Shown here: positions 8,302 through 17,038 of the stretch, in pieces
Position numbering within the stretch: position 1 is the first letter of the stretch
How the letters are laid out: each line of letters starts with the position of its first letter
Assembly: GCF_014773225.1 (NCBI RefSeq)
Contig: NZ_JACXAJ010000002.1
Location: 434,001-498,000 of the forward strand
Reading direction: 5' to 3'
Length of the DNA stretch: 64,000 nt
DNA from: Pontibacter aquaedesilientis
GTDB taxonomy: Bacteria > Bacteroidota > Bacteroidia > Cytophagales > Hymenobacteraceae
Program-made: the position numbers and the translations under genes
The notes under the pieces: generated by a model
What the model was told of the DNA's origin: nothing
What the model saw: only the letters and a program-made list of their open reading frames with translations
Database searches by the model: none

Positions 8302-10334
8302 AACAACCCTTACACCAGCAATTAGACGAGATAGGAGCAAGGCAGAACGCCGGTTTTTACAAAGACCAGGTACCAGCCACTTTATACCAAAACCTGCGAT
8401 ACAGCGCACGGCCTTACCAACAAGAAGCACTAGGGCGGTTTGCCTGGATTCTGCATGAATTTCCGGAGAAGTCACAGCCTATGCAGCTACTGTTTCACAT
8501 GGCAACGGGCAGCGGCAAAACGCTGGTGATGGCCGGGCTGCTGCTATACCTGTACGAGCGGGGCTACCGCAACTTCCTGTTCTTTGTGAACAGCTCCAAC
8601 ATCATCGAAAAAACCCGCGAGAATTTCCTGAACCGGGCTTCGTCTAAATACCTTTTTGCCGACAGTATTTCCCTGGCAGGAAAAAGGGTGCGAATCAGGG
8701 AGGTAGAGAACTTTCAGGAAGCCAGCCCAGAGGACATCAACATCGTTTTTTCGACCATACAGGGACTGCACAGCCGGTTGAACACCCCACGCGAGAACAG
8801 CCTGACCTTCGATGACTTTGAGGAACAAAAGCTGGTACTGCTGTCCGACGAAGCGCACCACATCAACGCTGAGACTAAGAAAGGCAGCGAACTGAATGCG
8901 GAGGAAAAAGAGGAGGCGATTTCCTGGGAAGGCACGGTCAATCGTATTTTCCAGGCACACCCCGACAACCTGCTGCTGGAGTTTACGGCAACGGCCGATC
9001 TGGCGCACCCCGAGATTGCCCGCAAGTACAGCCAGAAACTGCTTTTTGACTATCCACTCCGGCAATTCCGAAAAGACGGCTACTCCAAAGAAGTAAAAGT
9101 GCTGCAGGCTGACCTGCCTGCCTTCGAAAGGGCTTTGCAAGCCGTGGTGCTGAGCCAGTACCGGCGCAAGCTGTTCGAGAGGTATAGGAAGCCCATCAAG
9201 CCGGTGCTGCTCTTCAAATCCAAGACCATCAAGGACAGCCATGCCTTCTTCGGTGAGTTTGTGCAAGGTATAAAGTCGCTGAAGAAGGGACGGTTGGAGC
9301 AGTTAAAACGAAATGCGGCCCAGCAGGCAGGCGATCAGCAACTGCTGTTCGGAGATGACGGCAGCCATACCCTGTATCAGGCTTTCCGGTACTTCGAGCA
9401 GGAAGGAATCCTGCTGGAAAACCTGCTGGCAGAGCTGCAGGACGATTTTTCTGAGGATAAATTAATCTCAGTGAATAGTAAAGAGGAGAGTGAGCAGAAG
9501 CAACTGGCCATCAATTCGCTGGAAGACGAACAGAACGCCTACCGGGCCGTCTTCGCGGTGGATAAACTCAATGAAGGCTGGGACGTGCTCAACCTTTTCG
9601 ATATAGTGCGCCTTTACGACACCCGCGATGCTAAAAATGGCAAGCCGGGGAAAACCACCATGTCGGAGGCGCAACTGATCGGCCGCGGGGCCCGCTACTG
9701 TCCGTTCCGCTTGGAAGCGAGTCAGCCGCTGGACAAGCGCAAGTTTGACGAAAAGCCCACGCATGAACTCCGGGTATGTGAGGAGCTTTACTACCACAGC
9801 GCCTACAACCCGCGCTATGTGCAGGAGCTGCATGTGGCTTTGGAAGAGATCGGGATGACGCCAGAGGAGGGAGAAAAGCGTAACGTTTCGGGAGCCAGAG
9901 GCACAGTAAGCAAAGTGCAACGGCATAGGCGAGAGGATCTGACCGGGCTGCCGAGGACTATATTGGAACATGTATATGAAGTGCGTTTTCATACCGGCTA
10001 TACCCAGTCCAGCCCAGTTTTTGGCACGTCAGCGGTACCGATTGCAAAAGCGGAATCCAGGCTTTACCTGCTGCCGGAGCTAGGGCAGCACGTGATCCGG
10101 AAGGCGATGAGCAGACTGCCTTTCTATCAGTTTGACTCGCTGCAAAAAAAACTGCCATCCCTGCGCTCAGTTTCCGAGTTTATCGCTTCCGAAGCCTACT
10201 TGGGCGGTGTGCAGCTAAAGGCGACAGGACGGCCGGAGCAACTGCAGCAATTGACGCAGGAGGAGAAGCTATACCTGGCGCAACAGGTGCTGGAAGGTAT
10301 AGCCAAGGCAATGGCAAAGGAGCAGCTTAGCTAA
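8298..10334 (+). CDS. res: Type III-like restriction helicase subunit (Res), short form
   Basis: An SF2 DEAD/DEAH helicase of the type III Res class. Walker A is MATGSGKT (residues 68-75), the DEAH-type motif II LLSDEAHH is around residue 184, motif III TATAD follows near 237, and motif VI QLIGRGARYCPF begins at about residue 459. I prefer the ATG at 8298 over the GTG at 8289 because it gives an ATGA overlap with the preceding gene. At 678 residues it is far shorter than classical Res subunits (about 900-1000). The sequence ends soon after the helicase core in a Gln/Glu-rich helix, with no visible C-terminal PD-(D/E)XK endonuclease domain. Either cleavage is done by another subunit or the system does not cut. 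Confidence 0.85.
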   Translation: MKQPLHQQLDEIGARQNAGFYKDQVPATLYQNLRYSARPYQQEALGRFAWILHEFPEKSQPMQLLFHMATGSGKTLVMAGLLLYLYERGYRNFLFFVNSSNIIEKTRENFLNRASSKYLFADSISLAGKRVRIREVENFQEASPEDINIVFSTIQGLHSRLNTPRENSLTFDDFEEQKLVLLSDEAHHINAETKKGSELNAEEKEEAISWEGTVNRIFQAHPDNLLLEFTATADLAHPEIARKYSQKLLFDYPLRQFRKDGYSKEVKVLQADLPAFERALQAVVLSQYRRKLFERYRKPIKPVLLFKSKTIKDSHAFFGEFVQGIKSLKKGRLEQLKRNAAQQAGDQQLLFGDDGSHTLYQAFRYFEQEGILLENLLAELQDDFSEDKLISVNSKEESEQKQLAINSLEDEQNAYRAVFAVDKLNEGWDVLNLFDIVRLYDTRDAKNGKPGKTTMSEAQLIGRGARYCPFRLEASQPLDKRKFDEKPTHELRVCEELYYHSAYNPRYVQELHVALEEIGMTPEEGEKRNVSGARGTVSKVQRHRREDLTGLPRTILEHVYEVRFHTGYTQSSPVFGTSAVPIAKAESRLYLLPELGQHVIRKAMSRLPFYQFDSLQKKLPSLRSVSEFIASEAYLGGVQLKATGRPEQLQQLTQEEKLYLAQQVLEGIAKAMAKEQLS

Positions 10335-10393
10335 GATCTTGGCAAAATTTCTTATCTTCCATTCTGAAAAAATAAAACTAAACCCTTACCAAT

Positions 10394-12061
10394 ATGAAAT
10401 CACGCCACCTGATACTGGCCGCTTCCGTGGCCGCCATGACAGCTGCCTGCACCGGTAGCACCACCAACGAAGCGCAAAACGCCGAGACTGTGCAAACTGA
10501 CGCTACGGCTATCGACCTGCAGCAAAAGCTGGGGATGTATACTTCTGTCCGCCTGACGGCTGACATGAGCGGCCTGAGCGAAAAAGAGCGCCAGATGATC
10601 CCGTTGCTGATCGAGGCGGGTGACATTATGGACAAGTTGTTCTGGTACGAGGCCTACGGTAAAAGAGACTCACTGCTGAACGCCCTGACAGACGATGCCG
10701 CCAAGCAGTTCGTGAAAATCAACTATGGCCCCTGGGACCGCCTGAACAACAATGAGCCATTTATACCGGGCGTTGGCCCGAAGCCGGACGCGGCTAACTT
10801 CTATCCGCATGACATGACCAAGGAGGAGTTTGAGAAATCATCTCTGAAAGACAAAGCCAGCCAGTATACCTTCCTGCGTCGCGATGCCAATGGCCAGTTG
10901 ATCACGGTGCCTTACCATGTGCAGTTCAAAGATGAAGTGAAGCGTGCTTCAGACCTGCTGCGCCAAGCAGCTGCTCTGGCCGAAGAGCCGGGCCTGAAGA
11001 AATACCTGACCCTGCGTGCCGATGCGCTGCTTACAGACAACTACCAGCCAAGCGACCTGGCCTGGATGGACATGAAGAACAACCGCATCGATGTGGTGAT
11101 CGGTCCGATCGAAACCTACGAGGACAAACTGTTTGGCTACAAAGCGGCCCACGAAGCCTATGTGCTCATCAAGGACATGGACTGGAGCAAGCGCCTGGAG
11201 AAGTATGCGGCCTTCCTGCCGGAGCTGCAGCGCGGCCTTCCGGTGGCGGCTAACTACAAGAAAGAAACCCCGGGCACGGACTCTGACCTCAACGCCTACG
11301 ACGTGGTATACTACGCGGGTGACTGCAACGCAGGCAGCAAGACCATCGCCATCAACCTTCCAAACGACGAGGAAGTGCAACTGAAGAAAGGAACGCGCCG
11401 ACTGCAGCTCAAAAACGCCATGCGGGCCAAGTTCGACAAGATCATGCTGCCGATTGCGGATGAACTGATTGCAGACGATCAGAAAAAACACATCACTTTC
11501 GACGCCTTCTTCGCCAACACCATGTTCCACGAAGTAGCGCACGGTTTGGGTATAAAAAACACCATCAATGGCAAAGGCACGGTACGGGAAGCCCTGAAAG
11601 AACATGGCTCCGCCCTCGAAGAAGGCAAAGCCGATATCCTGGGACTGTACATGATCACGCAGCTGCACAAAAAGGGCGAAGTAAGCGGCAGCCTGGAGGA
11701 CTACTACACTACCTTCATGGCGGGTATTTTCCGATCGGTGCGTTTCGGCGCGGCCAGTGCGCACGGCAAGGCCAATATGGTGCGCTTCAATTTCTTTAAA
11801 GAGAACGGCGCCTTCGAGCGTGATCCTCAAACGGGCAAGTACCGCGTAAACTATGTAAAAATGGGCCAGGCGATGGACAAGCTGTCGGAGCTAATCCTTA
11901 CGCTACAGGGCAACGGCGACTATGCCGGTGTAGGCAAGTTGCTGAACGAGCAGGGGCAGATCAGCGCCGAACTGCAGGCTGACCTGGACCGCCTGAGCCA
12001 GAAGAACATACCAGTGGATGTGGTATTTGAGCAGGGAGTAAACGTACTTGGTCTGAAATAA
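10394..12061 (+). CDS. M49-family (dipeptidyl-peptidase III-like) zinc peptidase lipoprotein
   Basis: A probable metallopeptidase of 555 residues, anchored as a lipoprotein: signal MKSRHLILAASVAAMTAAC with the lipobox TAAC. Zinc ligands are visible as HEVAH (His379, Glu380, His383) followed by GLG, and downstream EEGKAD (from Glu409), which matches the second M49 motif EExxAD supplying the third ligand. Classical DPP III has a hexapeptide HExxGH. Here the motif is a pentapeptide HExxH, as in some bacterial members. The N-terminal half (residues 40-330) lacks other landmarks but fits the family's substrate-side lobe. The next gene starts 5 bases after the stop and may be co-transcribed. Confidence 0.8.
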   Translation: MKSRHLILAASVAAMTAACTGSTTNEAQNAETVQTDATAIDLQQKLGMYTSVRLTADMSGLSEKERQMIPLLIEAGDIMDKLFWYEAYGKRDSLLNALTDDAAKQFVKINYGPWDRLNNNEPFIPGVGPKPDAANFYPHDMTKEEFEKSSLKDKASQYTFLRRDANGQLITVPYHVQFKDEVKRASDLLRQAAALAEEPGLKKYLTLRADALLTDNYQPSDLAWMDMKNNRIDVVIGPIETYEDKLFGYKAAHEAYVLIKDMDWSKRLEKYAAFLPELQRGLPVAANYKKETPGTDSDLNAYDVVYYAGDCNAGSKTIAINLPNDEEVQLKKGTRRLQLKNAMRAKFDKIMLPIADELIADDQKKHITFDAFFANTMFHEVAHGLGIKNTINGKGTVREALKEHGSALEEGKADILGLYMITQLHKKGEVSGSLEDYYTTFMAGIFRSVRFGAASAHGKANMVRFNFFKENGAFERDPQTGKYRVNYVKMGQAMDKLSELILTLQGNGDYAGVGKLLNEQGQISAELQADLDRLSQKNIPVDVVFEQGVNVLGLK

Positions 12062-12066
12062 GCAGC

Positions 12067-12579
12067 ATGGAGACACTAAACTGGAAACAGAACGGGTGGA
12101 CCGGCCGCAAATACTCGATCAGCGCCCCTAACGGGCCGATTGGCAAGCTGGATTTTAAAGGCTGGTCGAGCTACGATGCCGATTTCAGCTCCGAGCGCAT
12201 AAACCTTACTTTCCGGAACAAAGGCTGGTTTCAGCAGGAAGTCACGATTCGGTTCAATGGGGAAGAGGTCGGAAACGCGGAAACGTCCGCTTTCGGCAAA
12301 ACTTACATTAACCTGGTGTCGGGCGAAAGGTATAAGCTGGAATGCAAGACCTTTTCCAGCAGCAGGACCTTAGTGGATGAGCAGGGCAATCCGGTCGTGA
12401 GGTTCGATCAGGGTAGTTTCAGTGGAACAAAGGGCACGATTGCCCTCCATAGCGAAGTGCCGGAGCTAACCAAACTGCTGTTGGTAGCCACCGGACTTTA
12501 CTTCAAGACGCTAGCCGACAGCCAGACAGCGGTTCTGATAGCCGTTTTTATGCCCATTTTTTTGCAGATGATCCGGTAA
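12067..12579 (+). CDS. Conserved hypothetical protein with C-terminal membrane segment
   Basis: A 170-residue protein beginning 5 bases after the M49 peptidase gene, so probably in the same transcript. Most of it is predicted beta strand with many aromatic and Gly residues (NGPIGKLDFKGWSSYDADF, KGWFQQEVTIRFNG). It ends in a hydrophobic C-terminal segment, TKLLLVATGLYFKTL...AVLIAVFMPIFLQMIR, that could be one or two membrane helices. The beta part followed by a terminal helix is reminiscent of tubby/LURP-like scaffolds, but I cannot confirm the family. A terminator follows. Confidence 0.7.
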   Translation: METLNWKQNGWTGRKYSISAPNGPIGKLDFKGWSSYDADFSSERINLTFRNKGWFQQEVTIRFNGEEVGNAETSAFGKTYINLVSGERYKLECKTFSSSRTLVDEQGNPVVRFDQGSFSGTKGTIALHSEVPELTKLLLVATGLYFKTLADSQTAVLIAVFMPIFLQMIR

Positions 12580-12599
12580 CCGGTTGATAATTAACTTGA

Positions 12600-12632
12600 A
12601 AGGCTCAGCTGTTTGGCTGAGCCTTTTTTTAT
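12600..12632 (+). terminator. Terminator after the M49 peptidase/hypothetical pair
   Basis: A perfect 8-bp stem, GGCTCAGC / GCTGAGCC, with a TGTTTG loop is followed by seven T residues. Confidence 0.85.
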
Positions 12633-12714
12633 TTTAAATCTTGTAGCCGAAATTCTTTGATTTAGGACAAAGAGGGGCGATTGTGGAAAATTGCATTTAA
12701 ATATAGACAACTTA

Positions 12715-12743
12715 TTGGCAGGCCTGGGAGTAAGATAGTTTTC
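12715..12743 (+). promoter_or_regulatory. Possible Bacteroidota-type promoter for the 73-residue gene
   Basis: TTG at 12715-12717 and TAGTTTTC at 12736-12743 are separated by 18 bases. This is close to the TTG / TAnnTTTG consensus, with one mismatch in the last base of the -7 box. Confidence 0.4.
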
Positions 12744-12771
12744 CAACTCACTTTAAATCAAATAATTACTT

Positions 12772-12993
12772 ATGAAAAATCTTGTAAAATCCTTTTACGA
12801 TTTTAACCGAGACAGTCCCCAGGAACGCCAGGAGCGCAATCAACTGTACCCCGAACTGGCTAAGTTCCACATTGCCCTTCGCGAGGAAATGAGCGAAGAA
12901 GAGTACCAGGCATTTTTTAAGGCCGAGAAAGAAGCCTTCAACCCCTTGATCATGACTAAAAATAACTCTACGAAACAATGGATAGGCGTGTAG
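12772..12993 (+). CDS. Small hypothetical protein, 73 residues
   Basis: An acidic, soluble 73-residue protein (MKNLVKSFYDFNRDSPQERQ...) with the helical core YPELAKFHIALREEMSEEEYQAFFKAEKEAF. It is supported as a real gene by a possible promoter upstream, codon use like its neighbours, and a clean terminator shortly after the stop. No known domain is recognisable. Confidence 0.65.
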   Translation: MKNLVKSFYDFNRDSPQERQERNQLYPELAKFHIALREEMSEEEYQAFFKAEKEAFNPLIMTKNNSTKQWIGV

Positions 12994-13015
12994 TTCGTAG
13001 GAAGAACAGCAAATG

Positions 13016-13049
13016 AAAAAGGTAAACCCATATAAGGTTTACCTTTTTT
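13016..13049 (+). terminator. Terminator after the 73-residue gene
   Basis: Stem AAAAAGGTAAACC / GGTTTACCTTTTT with a 7-base loop and a T tract. The A/T symmetry makes it bidirectional, so it can also end the minus-strand operon at 13112. Confidence 0.8.
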
Positions 13050-13111
13050 GTTGATCAACTGGATCGATTAAAACTTTAAAATTTATGCCCGCATTTATAC
13101 CTGACAGGGCA

Positions 13112-14251
13112 TTATAATTTCTGAAGCACCAAATCAGCCCCTTCTTCACCTACCAGCGAACCGATAGCCACACCCATGCCGCCCATGCGCACGGCGCAGC
13201 ACACATGCTCCGATACGGCTTGTACTAGCGTGGTTTTCTCAGGTCCTACACCCATGATACCGCTCCAACGCTGCGCTACTTCATAAGGGGTGTCCGGTAA
13301 AATGACTTCCTTCAGGAGTTCATCCAGCCTGTGCTGCACCAGTTCCGTTAGACCTAACTCGGTCGTTTCCTCTGTTTTGAAATCCAGGTTGCGGCCACCT
13401 CCGAACAGTACCCTGTCGCCGATGTTTCGGAAATAGTAATAGCCCTGATCGTAGTGGAAAGTGCCTTTGATGCGAAGACCAGGTATAGGTTTGGTGATAA
13501 GCACTTGTGCCCTTGCCGGCATTATCTGCAGTTGCGGGAGCAGTTGCCGGGCAAAGCCGTTAGTGGCTACCAAAGCGGCGCGGGCGGGTATGGCTATACC
13601 TTGGTTGGTGAGGGCGGTTATACCTTGGTTTTCCTCCTGCAGGCTTTCTACTTCGAGGCCGTGGAGCAACAGCACACCCATCGCCTGCACTTTTTGTGTC
13701 AAAGCCAGAATCATCTTGCCTGTGTCGATCTGGCCTTCGGCGGTGCTTTCGATGAGATGGGGCACATGCCGGAAACCAAAGTTACTTATTTTATGGTCAG
13801 CCAACCGGAACACGCTCTGCTCCCCGGTTACCTGTTGCAGCTGGCGATTCAGGTATGGCAACTGTTCCAGGCACTGTGCATAGAGCTCAGAATGGCGTTC
13901 CTCAAACAACTCATAGCCTCCCCAGCGGTGGAAGTCGATGGCTTCGTCACCCAGATTCTGGCGCAGGCGCTGCAAGCCTTTCCAGCGGCGCTCTACCAAG
14001 GCAAACACATCGGACTCGCTGTGATGGCTCAGGTCGTCAAGAAGCTCAGAAGGGCTCCCGAAGCAGGCGAACCCGGCATTGCGGGTGCTGGCGCCCGTAG
14101 GCAACAGGCCTCGTTCCGCCACCATGACTTTCAGGCTTGGCTGCCTGGTCTTCAGGTGCAGGGCCGCATTCAGGCCCACAATGCCGCTGCCCACAATGAG
14201 CACATCCACATCGCTGAACCAGGTTTCCTTTTCCCAGAAGCTGAGCTCCAT
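13112..14251 (-). CDS. FAD-dependent oxidoreductase (DAO family)
   Basis: An amine or amino-acid oxidase-type flavoprotein of 379 residues. The Rossmann dinucleotide motif VDVLIVGSGIVGLNAALHL lies at about residues 16-34. The family motif LPTGASTRNAGFACFGSPSELLDD follows at about 50-73, and a C-terminal GxGxGG-like FAD contact (RMGGMGVAIGSLVGEEGADL) closes the protein. It is similar to glycine/D-amino-acid deaminating oxidases, but the substrate is unknown. The ATG at 14251 lies 2 bases after the stop of the 84-residue gene, so it is the last gene of a tight operon that starts with an amino-acid permease. The context suggests catabolism of an imported amine or amino acid. Confidence 0.85.
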   Translation of the reverse strand: MELSFWEKETWFSDVDVLIVGSGIVGLNAALHLKTRQPSLKVMVAERGLLPTGASTRNAGFACFGSPSELLDDLSHHSESDVFALVERRWKGLQRLRQNLGDEAIDFHRWGGYELFEERHSELYAQCLEQLPYLNRQLQQVTGEQSVFRLADHKISNFGFRHVPHLIESTAEGQIDTGKMILALTQKVQAMGVLLLHGLEVESLQEENQGITALTNQGIAIPARAALVATNGFARQLLPQLQIMPARAQVLITKPIPGLRIKGTFHYDQGYYYFRNIGDRVLFGGGRNLDFKTEETTELGLTELVQHRLDELLKEVILPDTPYEVAQRWSGIMGVGPEKTTLVQAVSEHVCCAVRMGGMGVAIGSLVGEEGADLVLQKL

Positions 14252-14253
14252 CG

Positions 14254-14508
14254 CTAGTCGTCCTCGCGGGAATAAACGTGCTGGTAACCGCGGGCCGTGG
14301 CCTCGTCGATGATCTCAAAACCGGTCAGCATGATCTCCCGTTCGCCGCTGTTGTAGCCGCGCACAAAAACACCCTCCGGCGATTCGTAGATAGAATAGTT
14401 ATGCCTTCCGAAAGGGTAGAGGTTGTTGCTCTTCAGGGTGGTGGCGTGCGTCAGGTCAGCCGTTCTGCCGTCTGGGGTCGTGATGATGAATTTCTTTTTA
14501 TCTGTCAT
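14254..14508 (-). CDS. Small conserved hypothetical protein, 84 residues
   Basis: The start is set at the ATG at 14508 because it forms an ATGA overlap with the stop of the upstream hydrolase gene. An ATG three codons further upstream is possible. The protein (MTDKKKFIITTPDGRTADLT...) is a small beta-rich domain with YSIYESPEGVFVRGYNSG and no signal peptide. The function is unknown. Its place between a hydrolase and an oxidoreductase with almost no spacing suggests co-expression. Confidence 0.7.
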   Translation of the reverse strand: MTDKKKFIITTPDGRTADLTHATTLKSNNLYPFGRHNYSIYESPEGVFVRGYNSGEREIMLTGFEIIDEATARGYQHVYSREDD

Positions 14509-15158
14509 GTGTCGCAATCTTCTAAAATCTGATTCAAGATAGCACTTATCTCCGAAGCGTGGCTCAATACCATGAGGTGCCCCGCTCTTTTTATTTTGAT
14601 GATACCCGGGTAGGTGCCCATGGGCAGTATGCGGTCAGCGGTGCCATGAATCATGACGGCATGCTCGTAATGGTCAGGTTGATGCCAGTTAAGCAACTGC
14701 CCCACGGCCCAGCGGAGGAAATGCGGGTCGGTTTCGAGAATCACCTGCTTGAGCAGGGCTTTCTCTGCTTTGGTTTTTGCGCCAAAAAGCAGCGGACCTA
14801 CAAAATGAAACCGCTTGAGCAATGGCACAGGTATAATGCGGTGCAGTCGAAGAAAACCCATCAGCCGGTAATACCAGGGCAGGATCTTGCTGCTGGCGAT
14901 GCTCGAGATCAGGATGGTCTTGCGTGGGTGCAGCAATCTGGCCAACTCAATGGCTACCACACCGCCAAACGACATCCCTACCAGCACCGGATTTGGCTCC
15001 GTGATCTGCTCGGCCAACCGCAGCGCATATTCGTGCAAAGGCTCCTCGTCCCTGGGCTGAATCCAGCGCACGTATACCTTGTTTCGGCAATTGATGTGCA
15101 GAAACTGAAACATGCGCTCATCTGCGCCCAAACCGCTGATAAAATAAACTGTGCTCAT
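14505..15158 (-). CDS. Alpha/beta hydrolase
   Basis: A 217-residue serine hydrolase-type protein. The N-terminal strand and oxyanion region read MSTVYFISGLGADERMFQ. The nucleophile elbow is GMSFGG (Ser near residue 63). The acid and histidine are likely the Asp of IHGTADRILP (near 174) and the His of AGHLMVLSH (near 194). There is no signal peptide. The gene lies 24 bases after the permease stop and overlaps the next gene by ATGA, so it belongs to the permease-hydrolase-oxidase operon. The substrate is not predictable. Confidence 0.8.
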   Translation of the reverse strand: MSTVYFISGLGADERMFQFLHINCRNKVYVRWIQPRDEEPLHEYALRLAEQITEPNPVLVGMSFGGVVAIELARLLHPRKTILISSIASSKILPWYYRLMGFLRLHRIIPVPLLKRFHFVGPLLFGAKTKAEKALLKQVILETDPHFLRWAVGQLLNWHQPDHYEHAVMIHGTADRILPMGTYPGIIKIKRAGHLMVLSHASEISAILNQILEDCDT

Positions 15159-15182
15159 ATAGGAGTTAAACTTCCGATGGCT

Positions 15183-16679
15183 TTACATACCCGACTCTTC
15201 CCGGAACTTGCTGCCAAAGAAATAGAAAACCGGTATACCCAGCGCCACGATGATAAGACCTGGCCAGGTATAGGCTGGTTTGTACAGGAGCAGGATGATG
15301 CAAATTCCGGAAGCCAATATGACATAAAGCGCTGGCAATATGGGATAGCCAAAGGCTTTATAAGGACGTTTCAGGTCGGGACGTTTCACGCGCAGCACAA
15401 ACACCCCGATGATCGTGAGGATATAAAAGAGCATGACGGCAAAGATCACGTAGTCCAGCAGGTCGTTGTAAGTGCCCGAGAGACAGAGCAGGCAGGCCCA
15501 GGCGCACTGCAGCCAAAGGGCTGCGGCCGGTACACCGTTTTTATTCAGGCTCCCCATCCTTCGGAAAAACAGGCCGTCCTTGGCAATGGCATAATATACC
15601 CTGGCCCCCGAAAGAATAGCTCCGTTGTTGCACCCGAAAGTTGAGATCATGATCAGGATGGCGATGCCTATTGTAGCCGGATAGCCGCCAATTACCTCGG
15701 CCACTGCGGTCGCCACACGGTCGTTGGAGGCGTACTTTATGCCTTGTGCCATCACATCGGTGGCATTTGGGTCGCCGTGGAGGGGCAGTACCAGCAGGTA
15801 TACCAGGTTGATGACAAGGTATAGGCCCATCACGATCGCGCTGCCGATCACCATACTAAGTACAATGGTTCGCTTGGGGTTCACGATCTCATCGCCAGAG
15901 AAGCCGATGTTGTTCCAGGAGTCAGCCGAGAACAGGGCGCCCACCATGGCAATGCCGATGGCGGTGATCAAGGCCATGCCTACGGGAGGGGCTTCGCTGC
16001 CACCAGCGGCGGCGGCTGAGGAACCCCAAAAATCAGAGAAGTTGGCCTGCACGGCGGTATCGTTGATGCCGAAAAGCAGGCCGAAGATAATCAGGCCGAA
16101 CAGGGCGATGAGTTTGGTGCTGCCAAAGATATTCTGGATCAGCTTGCCGCTCTTCACGCCCCGTGAGTTGATGTAGGTCAGGAACACAATGCTCAGAATA
16201 GCCAGCAGCTGCACCGAGGTGAACCGGAAGCTAAAGATGGAAAGCAGGACGTTATCCTCCCCGAACCAAGGTATAAGCACCCCTGTGAATCGGGCAAAAG
16301 CTACGGCCACGGCCGCAATCACACCGGTTTGGATAACCAGGAAGAGCGTCCAGCCATACAGGAAGGCCACCATTTTGTTGTAGGCCTCTTTCAGGTATAC
16401 ATACTGCCCGCCCACCTTCGGGAACATAGAGGACAGCTCTCCGTAACTGATGGCCCCTACCATAGTCAGGAAGCCCGAGAGCACCCACACCAGCAACATG
16501 TTGCCCGGCGAAACCACAGCCCGCGAGATATCGGCGGTCACAATGAATATACCTGAGCCGATCATGCCGCCCGTTACAATCATGATGGCGTCAAAAAGCG
16601 TGATCTCTCGCTTGAATCCGGAGTCAGTCTGCGGCTCGTTCACCTCCCGCACTTCTTCTATTTCCTGCATATTGTTCAA
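15183..16679 (-). CDS. APC-family amino acid permease
   Basis: A secondary amino-acid transporter of the APC superfamily, 498 residues with about 12 membrane helices. The first helix carries the hallmark GGMIGSGIFIVTADISR, the unwound TM1 substrate site. Helix 3 with YGELSSMFPKVGGQYVYLKEAY and the TM6-8 region with SWNNIGFSGDEIVNPKRT are typical of LAT-like members. A charged N-terminal tail (MNNMQEIEEVREVNEPQTD) precedes TM1. It is the first gene of the four-gene minus operon, so the substrate taken up is probably processed by the downstream hydrolase and oxidase. Confidence 0.9.
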   Translation of the reverse strand: MNNMQEIEEVREVNEPQTDSGFKREITLFDAIMIVTGGMIGSGIFIVTADISRAVVSPGNMLLVWVLSGFLTMVGAISYGELSSMFPKVGGQYVYLKEAYNKMVAFLYGWTLFLVIQTGVIAAVAVAFARFTGVLIPWFGEDNVLLSIFSFRFTSVQLLAILSIVFLTYINSRGVKSGKLIQNIFGSTKLIALFGLIIFGLLFGINDTAVQANFSDFWGSSAAAAGGSEAPPVGMALITAIGIAMVGALFSADSWNNIGFSGDEIVNPKRTIVLSMVIGSAIVMGLYLVINLVYLLVLPLHGDPNATDVMAQGIKYASNDRVATAVAEVIGGYPATIGIAILIMISTFGCNNGAILSGARVYYAIAKDGLFFRRMGSLNKNGVPAAALWLQCAWACLLCLSGTYNDLLDYVIFAVMLFYILTIIGVFVLRVKRPDLKRPYKAFGYPILPALYVILASGICIILLLYKPAYTWPGLIIVALGIPVFYFFGSKFREESGM

Positions 16680-17038
16680 CTAAATGAGTACTGGCACTGA
16701 CCGCTGGCTTGGTTTCAAAAAACGATGGCACTGTTTTAACCAACCCAACCGGCAGCGGAGGGCAAAGTTAAATCTATTTTCTGCTTTAAAGGCAATGTGA
16801 TACCAATAAGCAGGCTAATCATTCATAGTGGTATGCATACATAACTATACCTGGTTTATATAGGTTTTTTTCGGAAAATAAGGAGGGCCATTCATCCGGT
16901 ATATGGGGCAGTTCACGGACAAAAGACGGTAGTTGGTATAATAGGATAGTAGTAGTCGAAACAGTACCTTGCAATACAAAGTACTATATAATAACTTTGT
17001 CACAGTAATCAATTGTAAAACAACTAATTCTTAAAGCC
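16680..17038. other. Divergent intergenic region, 359 bases
   Basis: It lies between the divergent permease operon and the 65-residue gene. Apart from the promoter at 16969-16999 I see only AT-rich sequence and several TATA-rich runs. There is no open frame of note. Confidence 0.5.
16969..16999 (+). promoter_or_regulatory. Bacteroidota-type promoter for the 65-residue exported peptide gene
   Basis: TTG at 16969-16971 and a perfect TAnnTTTG box (TAACTTTG, 16992-16999) are separated by 20 bases. The start codon lies 40 bases downstream. Confidence 0.6.

Noticed and set aside
10949..11830. Open frame of 293 codons on the minus strand
   Set aside because: Antisense to the M49 peptidase, which carries intact zinc motifs.
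14559..15644. Open frame of 361 codons on the plus strand
   Set aside because: It runs antisense across the hydrolase and permease genes, both of which have clear family motifs.
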